A DNA stretch of 9,343 bases, from contig WFXV01000069.1 in assembly GCA_015490435.1 (NCBI GenBank), positions 1-9,343 on the forward strand, read 5' to 3'. How positions within the stretch are numbered: the first letter of the stretch is position 1; each line of letters begins with the position of its first letter. Of the stretch, positions 1 to 6,976 are shown piece after piece. The position numbers and the translations under genes were made by a program. The DNA comes from Thermaceae bacterium. GTDB lineage: Bacteria; Deinococcota; Deinococci; Deinococcales; Marinithermaceae. The notes below the pieces were generated by a model. The model had not been told where the DNA came from. It worked only from the letters and a program-made list of their open reading frames with translations, and made no database searches.

Positions 1-19
1 AGATGTGTATAAGAGACAG
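1..19 (+). other. Tn5 mosaic-end / Nextera adapter remnant
   Basis: The first 19 bases, AGATGTGTATAAGAGACAG, are identical to the Tn5 transposase mosaic-end sequence used in Nextera-type library adapters. The match is full length and starts at base 1, and its composition differs from the very GC-rich sequence that begins at base 20. This is leftover adapter at a contig end, not a genomic mobile element. Real genomic sequence starts at about base 20, and the gene reading through this point is truncated for technical reasons. Confidence 0.96.
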
Positions 20-21
20 CC

Positions 22-666
22 CCCAAGACCCGGCGGCGCCCGCTCGTTTTTGTGCTCGTCCTGGCCCTCCTCGCCCTTTTCGCCGGGGGCTACCTCCTGC
101 TCCGCCCCGCCTCCGAGGCGAAAGCGTCTGAGGCGGCGGAAAAGCCCGTCGAGACGGCGGCGGAGCCCGCCGTGCCCGCGCCCGCCGCCCGGGTGCACTT
201 GCGGGTCGACACCGAGCCCCCCGGGGCCAAGGTTTACCTGGACGGCTACTTCCTGGGGGCGGCGCCGGTGGAGCTCGAGGTCGAGGCCGGCCGCCGGCTC
301 CTTAGGGTCGAGGCCGAGGGCCACCTCCCCCACGAGCAGCCGGTGGACCTGAACGAAGACCGCGCCATCACCCTGCGCCTGGTACCCAAACCCAAGGAAA
401 AGCCTGCCGAGGCCCCGCCCCCGAAGACGCTCACCCTTCGCATCACCGAGCGGAGCTGGCTCCGGGTGACCACCCCCGAGGGCAAGCGGCTCTACGAGCG
501 CACCGCCACCCCGGGCACCGAGCTCACCTTCGAGCTCCCGGTGGTGGTGAAGACCGGGAACGCCGGCGGGGTCCGGGTCTTCCTGGGCAAAAAGGACCTC
601 GGCCCCATGGGCAAGACCGGCGAGGTTGTCACCCGGCGGTTTGAAGCCCCCGAAAAGACCCGGTAG
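22..666 (+). CDS. RodZ-like membrane protein, 5'-truncated (PEGA + RodZ C-terminal domain)
   Basis: This is the 3' part of a gene cut by the adapter-joined contig edge. The frame is open from the first genomic codons and begins Pro-Lys-Thr-Arg-Arg-Arg, a basic stop-transfer flank. A hydrophobic helix follows (about bases 43-105), then an Ala/Glu/Pro-rich linker (106-189). Next comes a PEGA domain (about 193-387, with PPGAKVYLDG and the G-H-L-P turn). The last module (about 427-651) resembles the RodZ C-terminal domain (DUF4115), with the pattern LRITERSWLRVTTPEGKRLY and a later GNAGGV turn. RodZ proteins carry a cytoplasmic helix-turn-helix domain, one membrane helix and an extracytoplasmic beta domain, and link MreB to the cell-wall elongation machinery. 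The HTH part would lie in the missing sequence, so its presence is inference. A GTG at 52 could serve as a start, but it falls inside the membrane helix and is unlikely. The stop lies 10 bases before rimO. Confidence 0.8.
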   Translation, partial: PKTRRRPLVFVLVLALLALFAGGYLLLRPASEAKASEAAEKPVETAAEPAVPAPAARVHLRVDTEPPGAKVYLDGYFLGAAPVELEVEAGRRLLRVEAEGHLPHEQPVDLNEDRAITLRLVPKPKEKPAEAPPPKTLTLRITERSWLRVTTPEGKRLYERTATPGTELTFELPVVVKTGNAGGVRVFLGKKDLGPMGKTGEVVTRRFEAPEKTR

Positions 667-676
667 ACTCAGCCGG

Positions 677-1987
677 ATGGCCGGACGCATCGCCTTCGCC
701 AGCCTAGGTTGCGCCAAGGCGCTGGTGGACAGCGAGCAGCTGATCGCCCGGCTTAGGGCGCTCGGCTACGAGCTCGTGCCCGAGTACGAAGAGGCCGACC
801 TCGCCATCGTCAACACCTGCGGCTTCATCAACCCCGCGATCGAGGAGAGCCTCGAGGAGATCGGGCTCGCCCTCGAGAAGACCCCCAAGGTGGTGGCCAC
901 CGGCTGCCTCGGCGCCCGGCCCGAGGTGATCCGAAAGGCCCACCCCGAGGTGCTCGCGGTCACCGGGCCGGCCCAGTTCGAGGCGGTGCTCGAGGCGGTG
1001 ACCCGGGCCCTGCCCCCAGACCGCGACCCGAAGACCGCCCTCGTCCCGCCCCGGGTCCGGCTCACCCCCCGCCACTACGCCTACTTGAAGATCGCCGAGG
1101 GCTGCGACAACAAGTGCAGCTTCTGCATCATCCCAAAGCTCCGGGGCCCCCAAGTCTCCCGCCCGCTCGACGAGGTGGTCAGGGAGGCCGAGGGCCTGGT
1201 CGCCACCGGAACGAGGGAGCTCATCATCATCGCCCAGGACACCCTGGCCTACGGCCGGGAGCGAGGCGAGCGGGGAGCGCTCCTTAGGCTCATCGACCGG
1301 CTCGCCGAGCTTGGGGTCTGGCTCCGGCTGCTCTACGTCTACCCCTACCCCGAGGTGGAGGCGCTCGTAGAGAAGATGGCCGAGGGCAAGCTCCTCCCCT
1401 ACCTCGACGTCCCCCTGCAGCACGCGAGCCCTAGGATCCTGAGGGCGATGCGCCGCCCCGGCGACGCCGAGCGCTACCTCGAGCGCATCCGCGCCTGGCG
1501 CCGGGCGGTCCCCGATCTCACCCTCCGCTCGGTCTTCATCGTCGGCTTCCCCGGCGAGACCGAGGAGGACTTCGCGCTCTTGCTCGACTTCCTAAAAGAG
1601 GCCGAGCTCGACCGGGTGGGCGCCTTCACCTACTCCGAGGTCGAGGGGGCGGCGGCGAACGCCCTCCCCGGCCGGGTGCCCGAGGAGGTCAAGGAGGAGC
1701 GCTACCACCGCCTGATGCAGCTCCAGGCCGAGATCAGCTCCCGGCGCATGCGCCGCTGGGTGGGGAAGAGGGTCCCGGTGATCGTGGACGCCCCCGGCGA
1801 GGACGGCGCCTGGATCGCCCGGAGCCCCGGCGACGCCCCCGGGGTGGACGGCGTCGTCTACCTCGAGGGCGAGGGGATCGAGGTGGGGGAGCGCTACCTC
1901 GCCCAGGTCACTGACGCCGATACCTACGACCTCTTCGCGCGGGTCCTCCGTCCCCTACCCTGGAAAGCCGCGCTCGGCGCAAAATAG
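677..1987 (+). CDS. rimO: Ribosomal protein S12 methylthiotransferase RimO
   Basis: RimO is a cytoplasmic radical-SAM enzyme with two [4Fe-4S] clusters. It adds a methylthio group to the beta carbon of a conserved aspartate in ribosomal protein S12. The 436-residue product shows the full three-part layout. The N-terminal MTTase domain supplies cluster cysteines Cys12 (SLGCAKALVDSE), Cys48 (NTCGFI) and Cys77 (TGCLGARP). The radical-SAM core has Cys143, Cys147 and Cys150 in GCDNKCSFCIIPKLRG, and the C-terminal TRAM-type domain covers about the last 70 residues. The SLGC-K-LVDSE and NTCGFI-A-EESLE signatures separate RimO from the tRNA enzyme MiaB. ATG677 is chosen because family homology begins with MAGRIAFASLGC. 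An in-frame GTG at 626 would overlap the upstream gene and add residues with no family counterpart. No strong ribosome-binding site precedes 677, so coupling to the upstream gene is possible. As a SAM consumer it sits near the methyl-cycle genes luxS and mtnN. Confidence 0.96.
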   Translation: MAGRIAFASLGCAKALVDSEQLIARLRALGYELVPEYEEADLAIVNTCGFINPAIEESLEEIGLALEKTPKVVATGCLGARPEVIRKAHPEVLAVTGPAQFEAVLEAVTRALPPDRDPKTALVPPRVRLTPRHYAYLKIAEGCDNKCSFCIIPKLRGPQVSRPLDEVVREAEGLVATGTRELIIIAQDTLAYGRERGERGALLRLIDRLAELGVWLRLLYVYPYPEVEALVEKMAEGKLLPYLDVPLQHASPRILRAMRRPGDAERYLERIRAWRRAVPDLTLRSVFIVGFPGETEEDFALLLDFLKEAELDRVGAFTYSEVEGAAANALPGRVPEEVKEERYHRLMQLQAEISSRRMRRWVGKRVPVIVDAPGEDGAWIARSPGDAPGVDGVVYLEGEGIEVGERYLAQVTDADTYDLFARVLRPLPWKAALGAK

Positions 1988-1994
1988 GGGCGTT

Positions 1995-3341
1995 ATGTAT
2001 CTCGTGATCGCCGGCGGCGGAGAGGTGGGCTCGGACCTGGCGAAGAGCCTCCACACCGAGCACGACGTGGTGGTGATCGACCACTCCCCCGACGCCGCCG
2101 AACGGCTCGCCAACTACGACGTGCGGGTGGTGATCGGCAACGCCACCGACCCCGAGATCCTGCGGGAGGCCGGGGTCGAGCGGGCCGACGCCTTCATCGC
2201 CGCCACCAGCATCGACGAGGTGAACCTGATCAGCTCGCTCCTGGCCAAGGGCCTCGGGGCCCGGGAGGCGCTTTGCTTCGTGGGCCGGGCCGACTACGCC
2301 GAGGTGCTCACCGACCCCCGCACCATGGACATCCTCGGCACCCGAATCGACAAGGTGCTCTGGCCCCAGCGCTCGCTGGCCCAGGAGATCCTCGAGATCA
2401 TCCTGATCCCGAAGGCCCTGGACACCGAGGAGCTCGCCGGCGGCAGGCTCCGCCTCATCGAGTACCTGGTGGAGGAGGGTGGGCCCTACGCCCACCGCTA
2501 CCTCGGCGACCTGGAGTGGCCCGAGGGGACGCTCCTCCTCGGGGTGGTGCGGAAAGGGGAGTTCCTCTCCGCCCGGGAGCCGGACTTCGCCGAGCTCGTC
2601 TTGGAACCCGGCGACCACCTGATCTTCGTCGCCACCCGGGGTTCCTTCCCCATCCTCCACGCCTACTTCGCCGGCACCGAGCGGGTGCGGAAGATCATGA
2701 TCGTGGGCGGCGGGGCGGTGGGGTACATGGTCGCCCGGGAGCTCGAGCGCAGCGGGGTCGAGCTGGTGCTGATCGAGATGGACCCGAAAAGGGCCGCCTG
2801 GCTCTCGGAGCAGCTTTCCCGCACGCTGGTGCTCGAGGGCGACGGCACCGACCTCGAGCTCCTCGAGGCCGAGGGCATCGAGGAGACCGACGTCCTGGTC
2901 GCGGTCACCAACAACGACGAAAAAAACCTCCTGGTCTCCCTCCTTGCCAAGCAGGTGGGAGTGGAGAAGGTGATCACCCGGGTGGGCCGGAGCGAGAACC
3001 GGCCGCTTTTCGAGCGGGTGGGGATCGACATCCCCCTCACCCCCCGGCAGGCGGCGGTGCGGGAGGTGATCCACCACCTGGCCCCGGGCGGGGTCGAGCA
3101 CCTCGCGGTCATCGAGGACAAGGTCGAGCTGATCGAGGTCCCGGTGGCCGAGGCCCTCGCCGGGAAAAAGATCGGCGAGCTCGAGCTCCCGGCCAAGGCG
3201 GTGGTGGTGGCGGTGCTCCGGCCGCGCACCGTGGAGCTGGCCCGGCCTGAGCTCGAGCTCCGCAAGGGGGACCGCCTGCTCGTGCTCACCCCCCGTGAGC
3301 TCACCGAGGAGGTGGCCCGGGTCCTGGGGCAAACGGCATGA
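1995..3341 (+). CDS. trkA: Trk potassium uptake regulatory subunit TrkA
   Basis: TrkA is the cytoplasmic nucleotide-binding subunit that gates the TrkH potassium channel by sensing NAD(H) and ATP/ADP. The 448-residue protein has the usual duplicated layout: RCK-N1 (about 1-120), RCK-C1 (about 133-215), RCK-N2 (about 232-350) and RCK-C2 (about 365-446). Both Rossmann motifs are intact. The first is G7-G-G-E-V-G12 with Asp29 at the end of beta-2. The second is G238-G-G-A-V-G243 with Glu261 at the equivalent place. The length is normal for TrkA and about twice that of the single-module KtrA. Seven bases separate it from rimO, and an AGGGG overlapping the rimO stop provides a ribosome-binding site. 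The stop TGA shares bases with the trkH start (ATGA), which implies translational coupling and matched subunit production. Confidence 0.95.
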   Translation: MYLVIAGGGEVGSDLAKSLHTEHDVVVIDHSPDAAERLANYDVRVVIGNATDPEILREAGVERADAFIAATSIDEVNLISSLLAKGLGAREALCFVGRADYAEVLTDPRTMDILGTRIDKVLWPQRSLAQEILEIILIPKALDTEELAGGRLRLIEYLVEEGGPYAHRYLGDLEWPEGTLLLGVVRKGEFLSAREPDFAELVLEPGDHLIFVATRGSFPILHAYFAGTERVRKIMIVGGGAVGYMVARELERSGVELVLIEMDPKRAAWLSEQLSRTLVLEGDGTDLELLEAEGIEETDVLVAVTNNDEKNLLVSLLAKQVGVEKVITRVGRSENRPLFERVGIDIPLTPRQAAVREVIHHLAPGGVEHLAVIEDKVELIEVPVAEALAGKKIGELELPAKAVVVAVLRPRTVELARPELELRKGDRLLVLTPRELTEEVARVLGQTA

Positions 3342-4783
3342 GCCGCTTCGTCCTCTACGTCACCGGCGTCGCCTACTGGGTCCTCGGCTGGGTCCTCTTC
3401 AGCTTCGCCGTCCTCGCCTACCTCTGGCAGGAGCCCAGCACGCCCTTCCTCCTCGCCGCCGGGGTGGGGCTTGGACTCGGCTACCTCCTCCAAAACCTCG
3501 GCGAGGCCAAGGCCGAGCCCCGCCGCAGCGAGGCGCTTTTTTCGGTAGCGATCCTCTGGCTCCTGGTCCCCCTCCTGGGCGCCCTCCCCTACTGGTTCGG
3601 CGGCTACTTCGGCTTCGTGGACGCGCTCTTTGAGTCCATGTCCGGCTTCACCACCACCGGGGCCACCGTGCTCACCGACTTCGCCGCCCTCACCAAGAGC
3701 CTCTTCCTCTGGCGCGCGCTCACCCAGTGGTTTGGCGGGGTGGGGATCATCCTGCTCTTCATCGCCGTCCTCCCCCACCTAGCGGTGGCCGGGCGCCAGA
3801 TGTTCTTCGCCGAGTCCACCGGGGTGCAAAAGGAGAAGATGACCCCGCGCCTGAAACACACCGCCGAGGCGGTGCTCCGGGTCTACGTCGCCCTCACCCT
3901 GGGGGCGATGCTCGGTTATTTGATCGGCGGCATGGGCCTCTACGACGCCCTGGCCCACGCCCTCACCACCATCCCCGCCGGGGGCTTCAGCCCGCGGGGC
4001 GACTCCTTCGCCTCTTTCAGCCCCCTCGCCCAATGGGTGGCGGTGGTCTTCATGTTCCTCGCCGGCACCAACTTCATGCTCCAGTTCCGGCTCTTTTTCC
4101 AAAGGGAACCCCGCCCCCTCCTCGCCGACCCCGAGTTCCGGGCCTACGCCCTGGTGGTGGTGGTGGCGAGCCTGGGGCTTTTCGCCTACCTCTTCGGCCA
4201 CCACGACTACGGCTTTGAAGAAAGCCTCCGCCACGCCTTCTTCCAGGTGGTCTCGATCCTCACCACCACCGGCTACGCCAGCGCCGACTTCGCCCAGTGG
4301 ACGGTGCCCGCCCAGGTCATCCTGGTGGCGCTCATGTTCCTCGGGGGATCGGCGGGCTCGGGGGCCGGCGGGATCAAGATCGTGCGCTGGCGGATCATGC
4401 TCTACCACATCCTCCGCGAGCTCAAGCGCACCCTGCACCCCCAGGCGGTGATCCCCCTCCGGCTCGGGGGCCGGCCGGTGGGCGAGGACGTACTCCGCCA
4501 GGTCTCGGCCTTCGTCGCCCTTTACGTCGTCACCTTCGCCACCGGCGCCCTGGTGGTCGCGCTGCTCGAGGGCGACCTGGTGGTCGCCTTCACCGCCAGC
4601 GCCGCCACCGTGGGCAACATCGGTCCCGGGCTCGGGCTGGTGGGGCCGATGGCCAACTTCGCCTGGATGCACCCCTTCACCAAGCTCGTCCTCACCTTCG
4701 AGATGTGGGCCGGCCGCATCGAGCTGATCCCGGTCTTCCTGCTCTTTTTCCGCGAGCTTTGGCGGGGAGTGCTCCGGCGCTAA
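3338..4783 (+). CDS. trkH: Trk potassium uptake channel subunit TrkH
   Basis: TrkH is the ion-conducting inner-membrane subunit that works with TrkA for K+ uptake. The 481-residue protein is strongly hydrophobic and shows four membrane-pore-membrane repeats. Each pore loop carries its filter glycine: Gly108 in S102-GFTTTGAT, Gly215/216 in TTIPAGGFS, Gly312 in LTTTGYA, and Gly426/429 in AATVGNIGPG. Helix-rich N-terminal residues precede repeat 1, as in TrkH, and the length matches TrkH (about 480 residues) rather than a shorter KtrB. Its ATG overlaps the trkA stop (ATGA), so the pair is one transcriptional and translational unit. The third membrane segment contains the GSAGSGAGGIKI stretch typical of the family near the intramembrane loop. 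Nothing appears truncated. The next gene begins 45 bases downstream. Confidence 0.95.
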   Translation: MSRFVLYVTGVAYWVLGWVLFSFAVLAYLWQEPSTPFLLAAGVGLGLGYLLQNLGEAKAEPRRSEALFSVAILWLLVPLLGALPYWFGGYFGFVDALFESMSGFTTTGATVLTDFAALTKSLFLWRALTQWFGGVGIILLFIAVLPHLAVAGRQMFFAESTGVQKEKMTPRLKHTAEAVLRVYVALTLGAMLGYLIGGMGLYDALAHALTTIPAGGFSPRGDSFASFSPLAQWVAVVFMFLAGTNFMLQFRLFFQREPRPLLADPEFRAYALVVVVASLGLFAYLFGHHDYGFEESLRHAFFQVVSILTTTGYASADFAQWTVPAQVILVALMFLGGSAGSGAGGIKIVRWRIMLYHILRELKRTLHPQAVIPLRLGGRPVGEDVLRQVSAFVALYVVTFATGALVVALLEGDLVVAFTASAATVGNIGPGLGLVGPMANFAWMHPFTKLVLTFEMWAGRIELIPVFLLFFRELWRGVLRR

Positions 4784-4786
4784 AAC
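4759..4786 (+). promoter_or_regulatory. Candidate sigma-A promoter for luxS-mtnN-prs (weak)
   Basis: TTGGCG (4759-4764) and TAAAAC (4781-4786) are separated by 16 bases. Each matches the -35 or -10 consensus at four of six positions. The -10 box starts on the trkH stop codon, and the position suits initiation just before luxS. A short GC-rich inverted repeat (4790-4803) would lie at the start of the transcript. Two imperfect boxes can occur by chance, and read-through from trkH is an equally good explanation. Confidence 0.3.
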
Positions 4787-4828
4787 TACAGGGCCCCGGC
4801 CCTTGGAACGATGGTTTACGCTGAGCCT

Positions 4829-5278
4829 ATGGCCAGGGTCGAATCCTTCGAGCTCGACCACACCCGGGTCCACGCGCCCTACGTGCGGCTTGCGGCCCGG
4901 GGCGAGGGGCTCACCAAGTGGGACCTAAGGCTCGCCCAGCCCAATAAGGCGGCGATCCCCACCGACGCCATGCACACCCTCGAGCACCTCCTCGCTACCT
5001 ATATCCGGGACCACCTCGAGGGCGTCTTCGACCTCTCCCCCATGGGCTGCCGCACCGGGTTCTACATGACCGTGGTCGGAGCACCGAGCGAGGAAGAGGT
5101 CCGCGCCGCCTTCGAGGCCGCGCTCGAGGACGTCCTCGCCCACGAGGGCCCGGTCCCCGGGGTGAGCCCGCTTACCTGCGGCAACTACCGGGACCACGAC
5201 CTAAAGGGCGCGAAGGCCTGGGCGAAGCGCGTCCTGGACGCGGGGATCCGCGTCCAGGAGACGATCCCGCTCCCATGA
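4829..5278 (+). CDS. luxS: S-ribosylhomocysteine lyase LuxS
   Basis: LuxS is a small cytoplasmic metalloenzyme that cleaves S-ribosylhomocysteine to homocysteine and 4,5-dihydroxy-2,3-pentanedione, the precursor of AI-2. The 149-residue product keeps all key residues. Metal ligands are His49 and His53 (HTLEHLL, with catalytic Glu52 between them) and Cys117 (LTCGNY). The catalytic cysteine is Cys74 in SPMGCRTGFY. The family opening ESFELDHTRVHAPYVRLA is also present. ATG4829 gives the usual MxxVESFELDH beginning. An in-frame ATG at 4811 would add six residues and cannot be excluded, since neither start has a strong ribosome-binding site. The stop overlaps the start of mtnN (ATGA), whose product makes the LuxS substrate. 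This points to a role in methyl-cycle salvage. Whether AI-2 acts as a signal here cannot be seen, as no receptor or transporter gene is nearby. Confidence 0.96.
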   Translation: MARVESFELDHTRVHAPYVRLAARGEGLTKWDLRLAQPNKAAIPTDAMHTLEHLLATYIRDHLEGVFDLSPMGCRTGFYMTVVGAPSEEEVRAAFEAALEDVLAHEGPVPGVSPLTCGNYRDHDLKGAKAWAKRVLDAGIRVQETIPLP

Positions 5279-5943
5279 TCCTGCTGCTCGCGGCCGAGGG
5301 CGAGGAGGCGGCGGCGCTCCTCCGCCGCCTCGAGGGGCGTGCGCAAGTTCCCGGCCCCTTCCCCGCCCACCGGGGCCGGTTCGCCGGAAGGGAAGCGGCG
5401 GTGGTCCAGACCCAGGTGGGTAAGGCGGCGGCGGCAGCGGCCACCGCCTGGGCGCTTACCGCCTTCCGGGCGCGGGCCGCCTTCTTCGCCGGGGTGGCGG
5501 GGGCGCTGGCCCCGGAGCTCGCGCAGGGCGACCTCTTGGTCGCGCTGGACGCGGTCCAGTGGGACGTGGACCTCACCCCCTTCGGCCGGGCGCCCGGCGA
5601 GCTCGCCACCGGGGAGCGCTTCGTCCCCGCCGATCCCCGGCTTTCGGCCCTTTTGGAGGAAGCCGCGGGCGCCCGGGTCGGCCGGGTGGCGAGCGGGGAC
5701 CGCTTCGTCGCCGACGAGCGCCTCGCCCGCTGGATCCGGGAGACCTTCAAGGCCGACGCGGTGGAGATGGAGGGGGCGGCGGCGCTCTGGACCGCCCGCC
5801 GCTTCCGGGTGCCGATGGCGCTCCTCAGGGTCGTCTCCGACCAGGCCACGGCCGGCTCCGACGTGGACTTCGCCCTCTTTTTGGCCGAGGGAAGCGAGCG
5901 CATGGCGGCGGCCCTCGAACGGGCGGTGGCCCGGCTAAAATGA
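5275..5943 (+). CDS. mtnN: 5'-methylthioadenosine/S-adenosylhomocysteine nucleosidase
   Basis: This enzyme (MTAN, Pfs) hydrolyses the glycosidic bond of S-adenosylhomocysteine and methylthioadenosine, releasing adenine. It feeds S-ribosylhomocysteine to LuxS. The 222-residue protein belongs to the PNP/UDP phosphorylase family. Visible MTAN features are the N-terminal acid (Glu11, equivalent to Glu12 of the E. coli enzyme) and a GVAGAL turn. It also has the DVDLTPFG-PGE segment and the SGDRFV motif. V163-EMEG contains Glu166, which contacts the ribose, and Ser188-Asp189 holds the catalytic Asp that protonates adenine. Futalosine hydrolase MqnB, a Thermales relative in menaquinone synthesis, was considered. 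The DVDLTPFG and SGDRFV motifs and the luxS linkage favour MTAN. The start overlaps the luxS stop, so the two are translationally coupled. The stop is 17 bases before prs. Confidence 0.9.
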   Translation: MILLLAAEGEEAAALLRRLEGRAQVPGPFPAHRGRFAGREAAVVQTQVGKAAAAAATAWALTAFRARAAFFAGVAGALAPELAQGDLLVALDAVQWDVDLTPFGRAPGELATGERFVPADPRLSALLEEAAGARVGRVASGDRFVADERLARWIRETFKADAVEMEGAAALWTARRFRVPMALLRVVSDQATAGSDVDFALFLAEGSERMAAALERAVARLK

Positions 5944-5947
5944 ATCG

Positions 5948-5952
5948 AGGGA
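5948..5952 (+). promoter_or_regulatory. Ribosome-binding site of prs
   Basis: AGGGA lies 8 bases before ATG5961. It supports that start over the in-frame ATG at 5940, which overlaps the mtnN stop and has no comparable site. Confidence 0.65.
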
Positions 5953-5960
5953 ACGCATCC

Positions 5961-6926
5961 ATGGAGCTAAAAGTTCTCGCAGGCAGCGCCAATCCCGCCC
6001 TGGCCCAGCGGGTCGCGCGCGAGCTCGGCCTTCCCCTCTCCGAGGCCGAGCTCGGCCGCTTCCCGGACGGCGAGGTGCGGCTTAGGCTCGCCGAGAGCGT
6101 ACGCGGGGCCGACGTGTACGTGATCCAGCCCACCAGCCCGCCGGTGAACGACCATTTGATGGAGCTCCTCCTCTTCGCCGACGCGCTCAGGCGGAGCTCG
6201 GCCCGGCGCATCAACGCGGTCATCCCCTACTTCGGCTACGCCCGCCAGGACAAGCAGACCAAGGGCCGGGAGCCGATCAGCGCCAAGGTGGTGGCCGACC
6301 TCTTGGAGCGAGTTGGCGTCCACCGGGTGATCGCGGTGGACCTGCACGCCCCCCAGATCCAGGGGTTTTTCAACATCCCGGTGGACCATCTCTCGGCGGT
6401 GCGGCTTTTCGCCGAGTACCTGGTGCGGGAGGGGCTCACCCAAAACGCGGTGATCGTGAGCCCCGACGCGGGCCGGGCGGAGGAGGCCCGGCGGCTTTCC
6501 GAGCTGCTCGAGCTCCCCATGGCCATGCTGGCGAAAAGGCGCACCGGCCCCACCGAGACCGAGGTCACCTACGTGATCGGCGAGGTCAAGGGCCTGCGCC
6601 CCATCCTGATCGACGACATCGTCTCCACCGGCGGCACCATCCGGCGGGGGGTGGAGGCGCTGGTCGCCGCCGGGGCCCGGCCCGAGGCGGTGGTGATGGC
6701 GACCCACCCGGTCCTGGTGGGACCGGCGCGGGAAAACCTCGCCCACGAGGGAATCGAGCGGGTGGTCTTCACCGACACCATTCCGCTTTCGGATAACCCC
6801 GGCTACGTGGTGCTCTCCACCGCGCCCCTTCTGGCCGAGGCGATCCGCCGGGTGCACACCCACCGCTCGGTGAGCGAGCTGCTCGCCCACCAGGGCCCGG
6901 TTGACCCCCTATTCTCGAACGCGTAG
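5961..6926 (+). CDS. prs: Ribose-phosphate pyrophosphokinase (PRPP synthase)
   Basis: Prs transfers pyrophosphate from ATP to ribose 5-phosphate to make PRPP, the precursor for purines, pyrimidines, NAD, histidine and tryptophan. The 321-residue protein is a class I enzyme close to the usual length of about 315. It shows the FPDGE segment near residue 34 and the flexible ATP loop F91-GYARQDK. The metal-site signature is D127-LHAPQIQGFFNIPVDHL, which includes catalytic His129. VSPDAGRAEEARRL and the PRPP-binding loop I217-DDIVSTGGT complete the set. The start at 5961 is supported by an AGGGA site; an ATG at 5940 in the same frame would add seven residues. It follows mtnN by 17 bases, so co-expression with the methyl-cycle pair is likely. 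Adenine released by MtnN needs PRPP for salvage through adenine phosphoribosyltransferase, a plausible functional link that remains inference. The 3' end appears to carry the promoter of the next gene. Confidence 0.96.
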   Translation: MELKVLAGSANPALAQRVARELGLPLSEAELGRFPDGEVRLRLAESVRGADVYVIQPTSPPVNDHLMELLLFADALRRSSARRINAVIPYFGYARQDKQTKGREPISAKVVADLLERVGVHRVIAVDLHAPQIQGFFNIPVDHLSAVRLFAEYLVREGLTQNAVIVSPDAGRAEEARRLSELLELPMAMLAKRRTGPTETEVTYVIGEVKGLRPILIDDIVSTGGTIRRGVEALVAAGARPEAVVMATHPVLVGPARENLAHEGIERVVFTDTIPLSDNPGYVVLSTAPLLAEAIRRVHTHRSVSELLAHQGPVDPLFSNA

Positions 6927-6929
6927 ACT
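6901..6929 (+). promoter_or_regulatory. Candidate sigma-A promoter of rplY inside the prs 3' end
   Basis: TTGACC (6901-6906) and TAGACT (6924-6929) are separated by exactly 17 bases. They match the -35 consensus at five of six positions and the -10 consensus at four of six. The -35 box encodes Val-Asp-Pro near the Prs C-terminus, and the -10 box starts on the prs stop codon. Initiation near 6936 would give a leader of about 40 bases before rplY, with the strong ribosome-binding site inside it. This is the best promoter-like sequence in the window. Confidence 0.55.
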
Positions 6930-6963
6930 TTAAGCTGTTGCCGTGCGCCCACCCGGGGCGCGA

Positions 6964-6970
6964 GGGAGGA
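6964..6970 (+). promoter_or_regulatory. Strong ribosome-binding site of rplY
   Basis: GGGAGGA is placed 6 bases before ATG6977. It is close to the full anti-16S complement and fixes the rplY start there rather than at an in-frame GTG-type codon near 6938, which lies in the leader. Confidence 0.85.
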
Positions 6971-6976
6971 CCAGCC

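Noticed and set aside
1..19. Genomic Tn5-like transposon end
   Set aside because: The sequence is the engineered mosaic end used in library preparation and sits at base 1. No transposase gene or duplicated target site follows.
626..676. Upstream GTG start for rimO
   Set aside because: It overlaps the end of the RodZ-like gene, and the added residues have no counterpart in RimO. Homology starts at ATG677.
1908..3332. Long open frame on the minus strand opposite trkA (474 codons), plus others opposite rimO, trkH and prs
   Set aside because: In very GC-rich DNA the complementary frames rarely hit stops. The translations are rich in His, Gly, Pro and Asp with no family motifs, and the plus-strand genes are unambiguous.
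4790..4803. GC-rich inverted repeat AGGGC-CCCG-GCCCT between trkH and luxS as a terminator
   Set aside because: The stem is only five base pairs and no T-run follows. It could form a small leader hairpin, but there is not enough to call a terminator.
5275..5943. Futalosine hydrolase (MqnB) as the identity of the gene after luxS
   Set aside because: Thermales use the futalosine route, so this was considered, but the DVDLTPFG, SGDRFV and VEMEG motifs and the luxS overlap fit MTA/SAH nucleosidase better.
301..6086. Recurring CTTAGG hexamer (301, 752, 1283, 6081)
   Set aside because: All four are in-frame Leu-Arg codon pairs. Four hits are not clearly above a rough chance expectation of one to two for this length and GC, and there is no consistent spacing or position.
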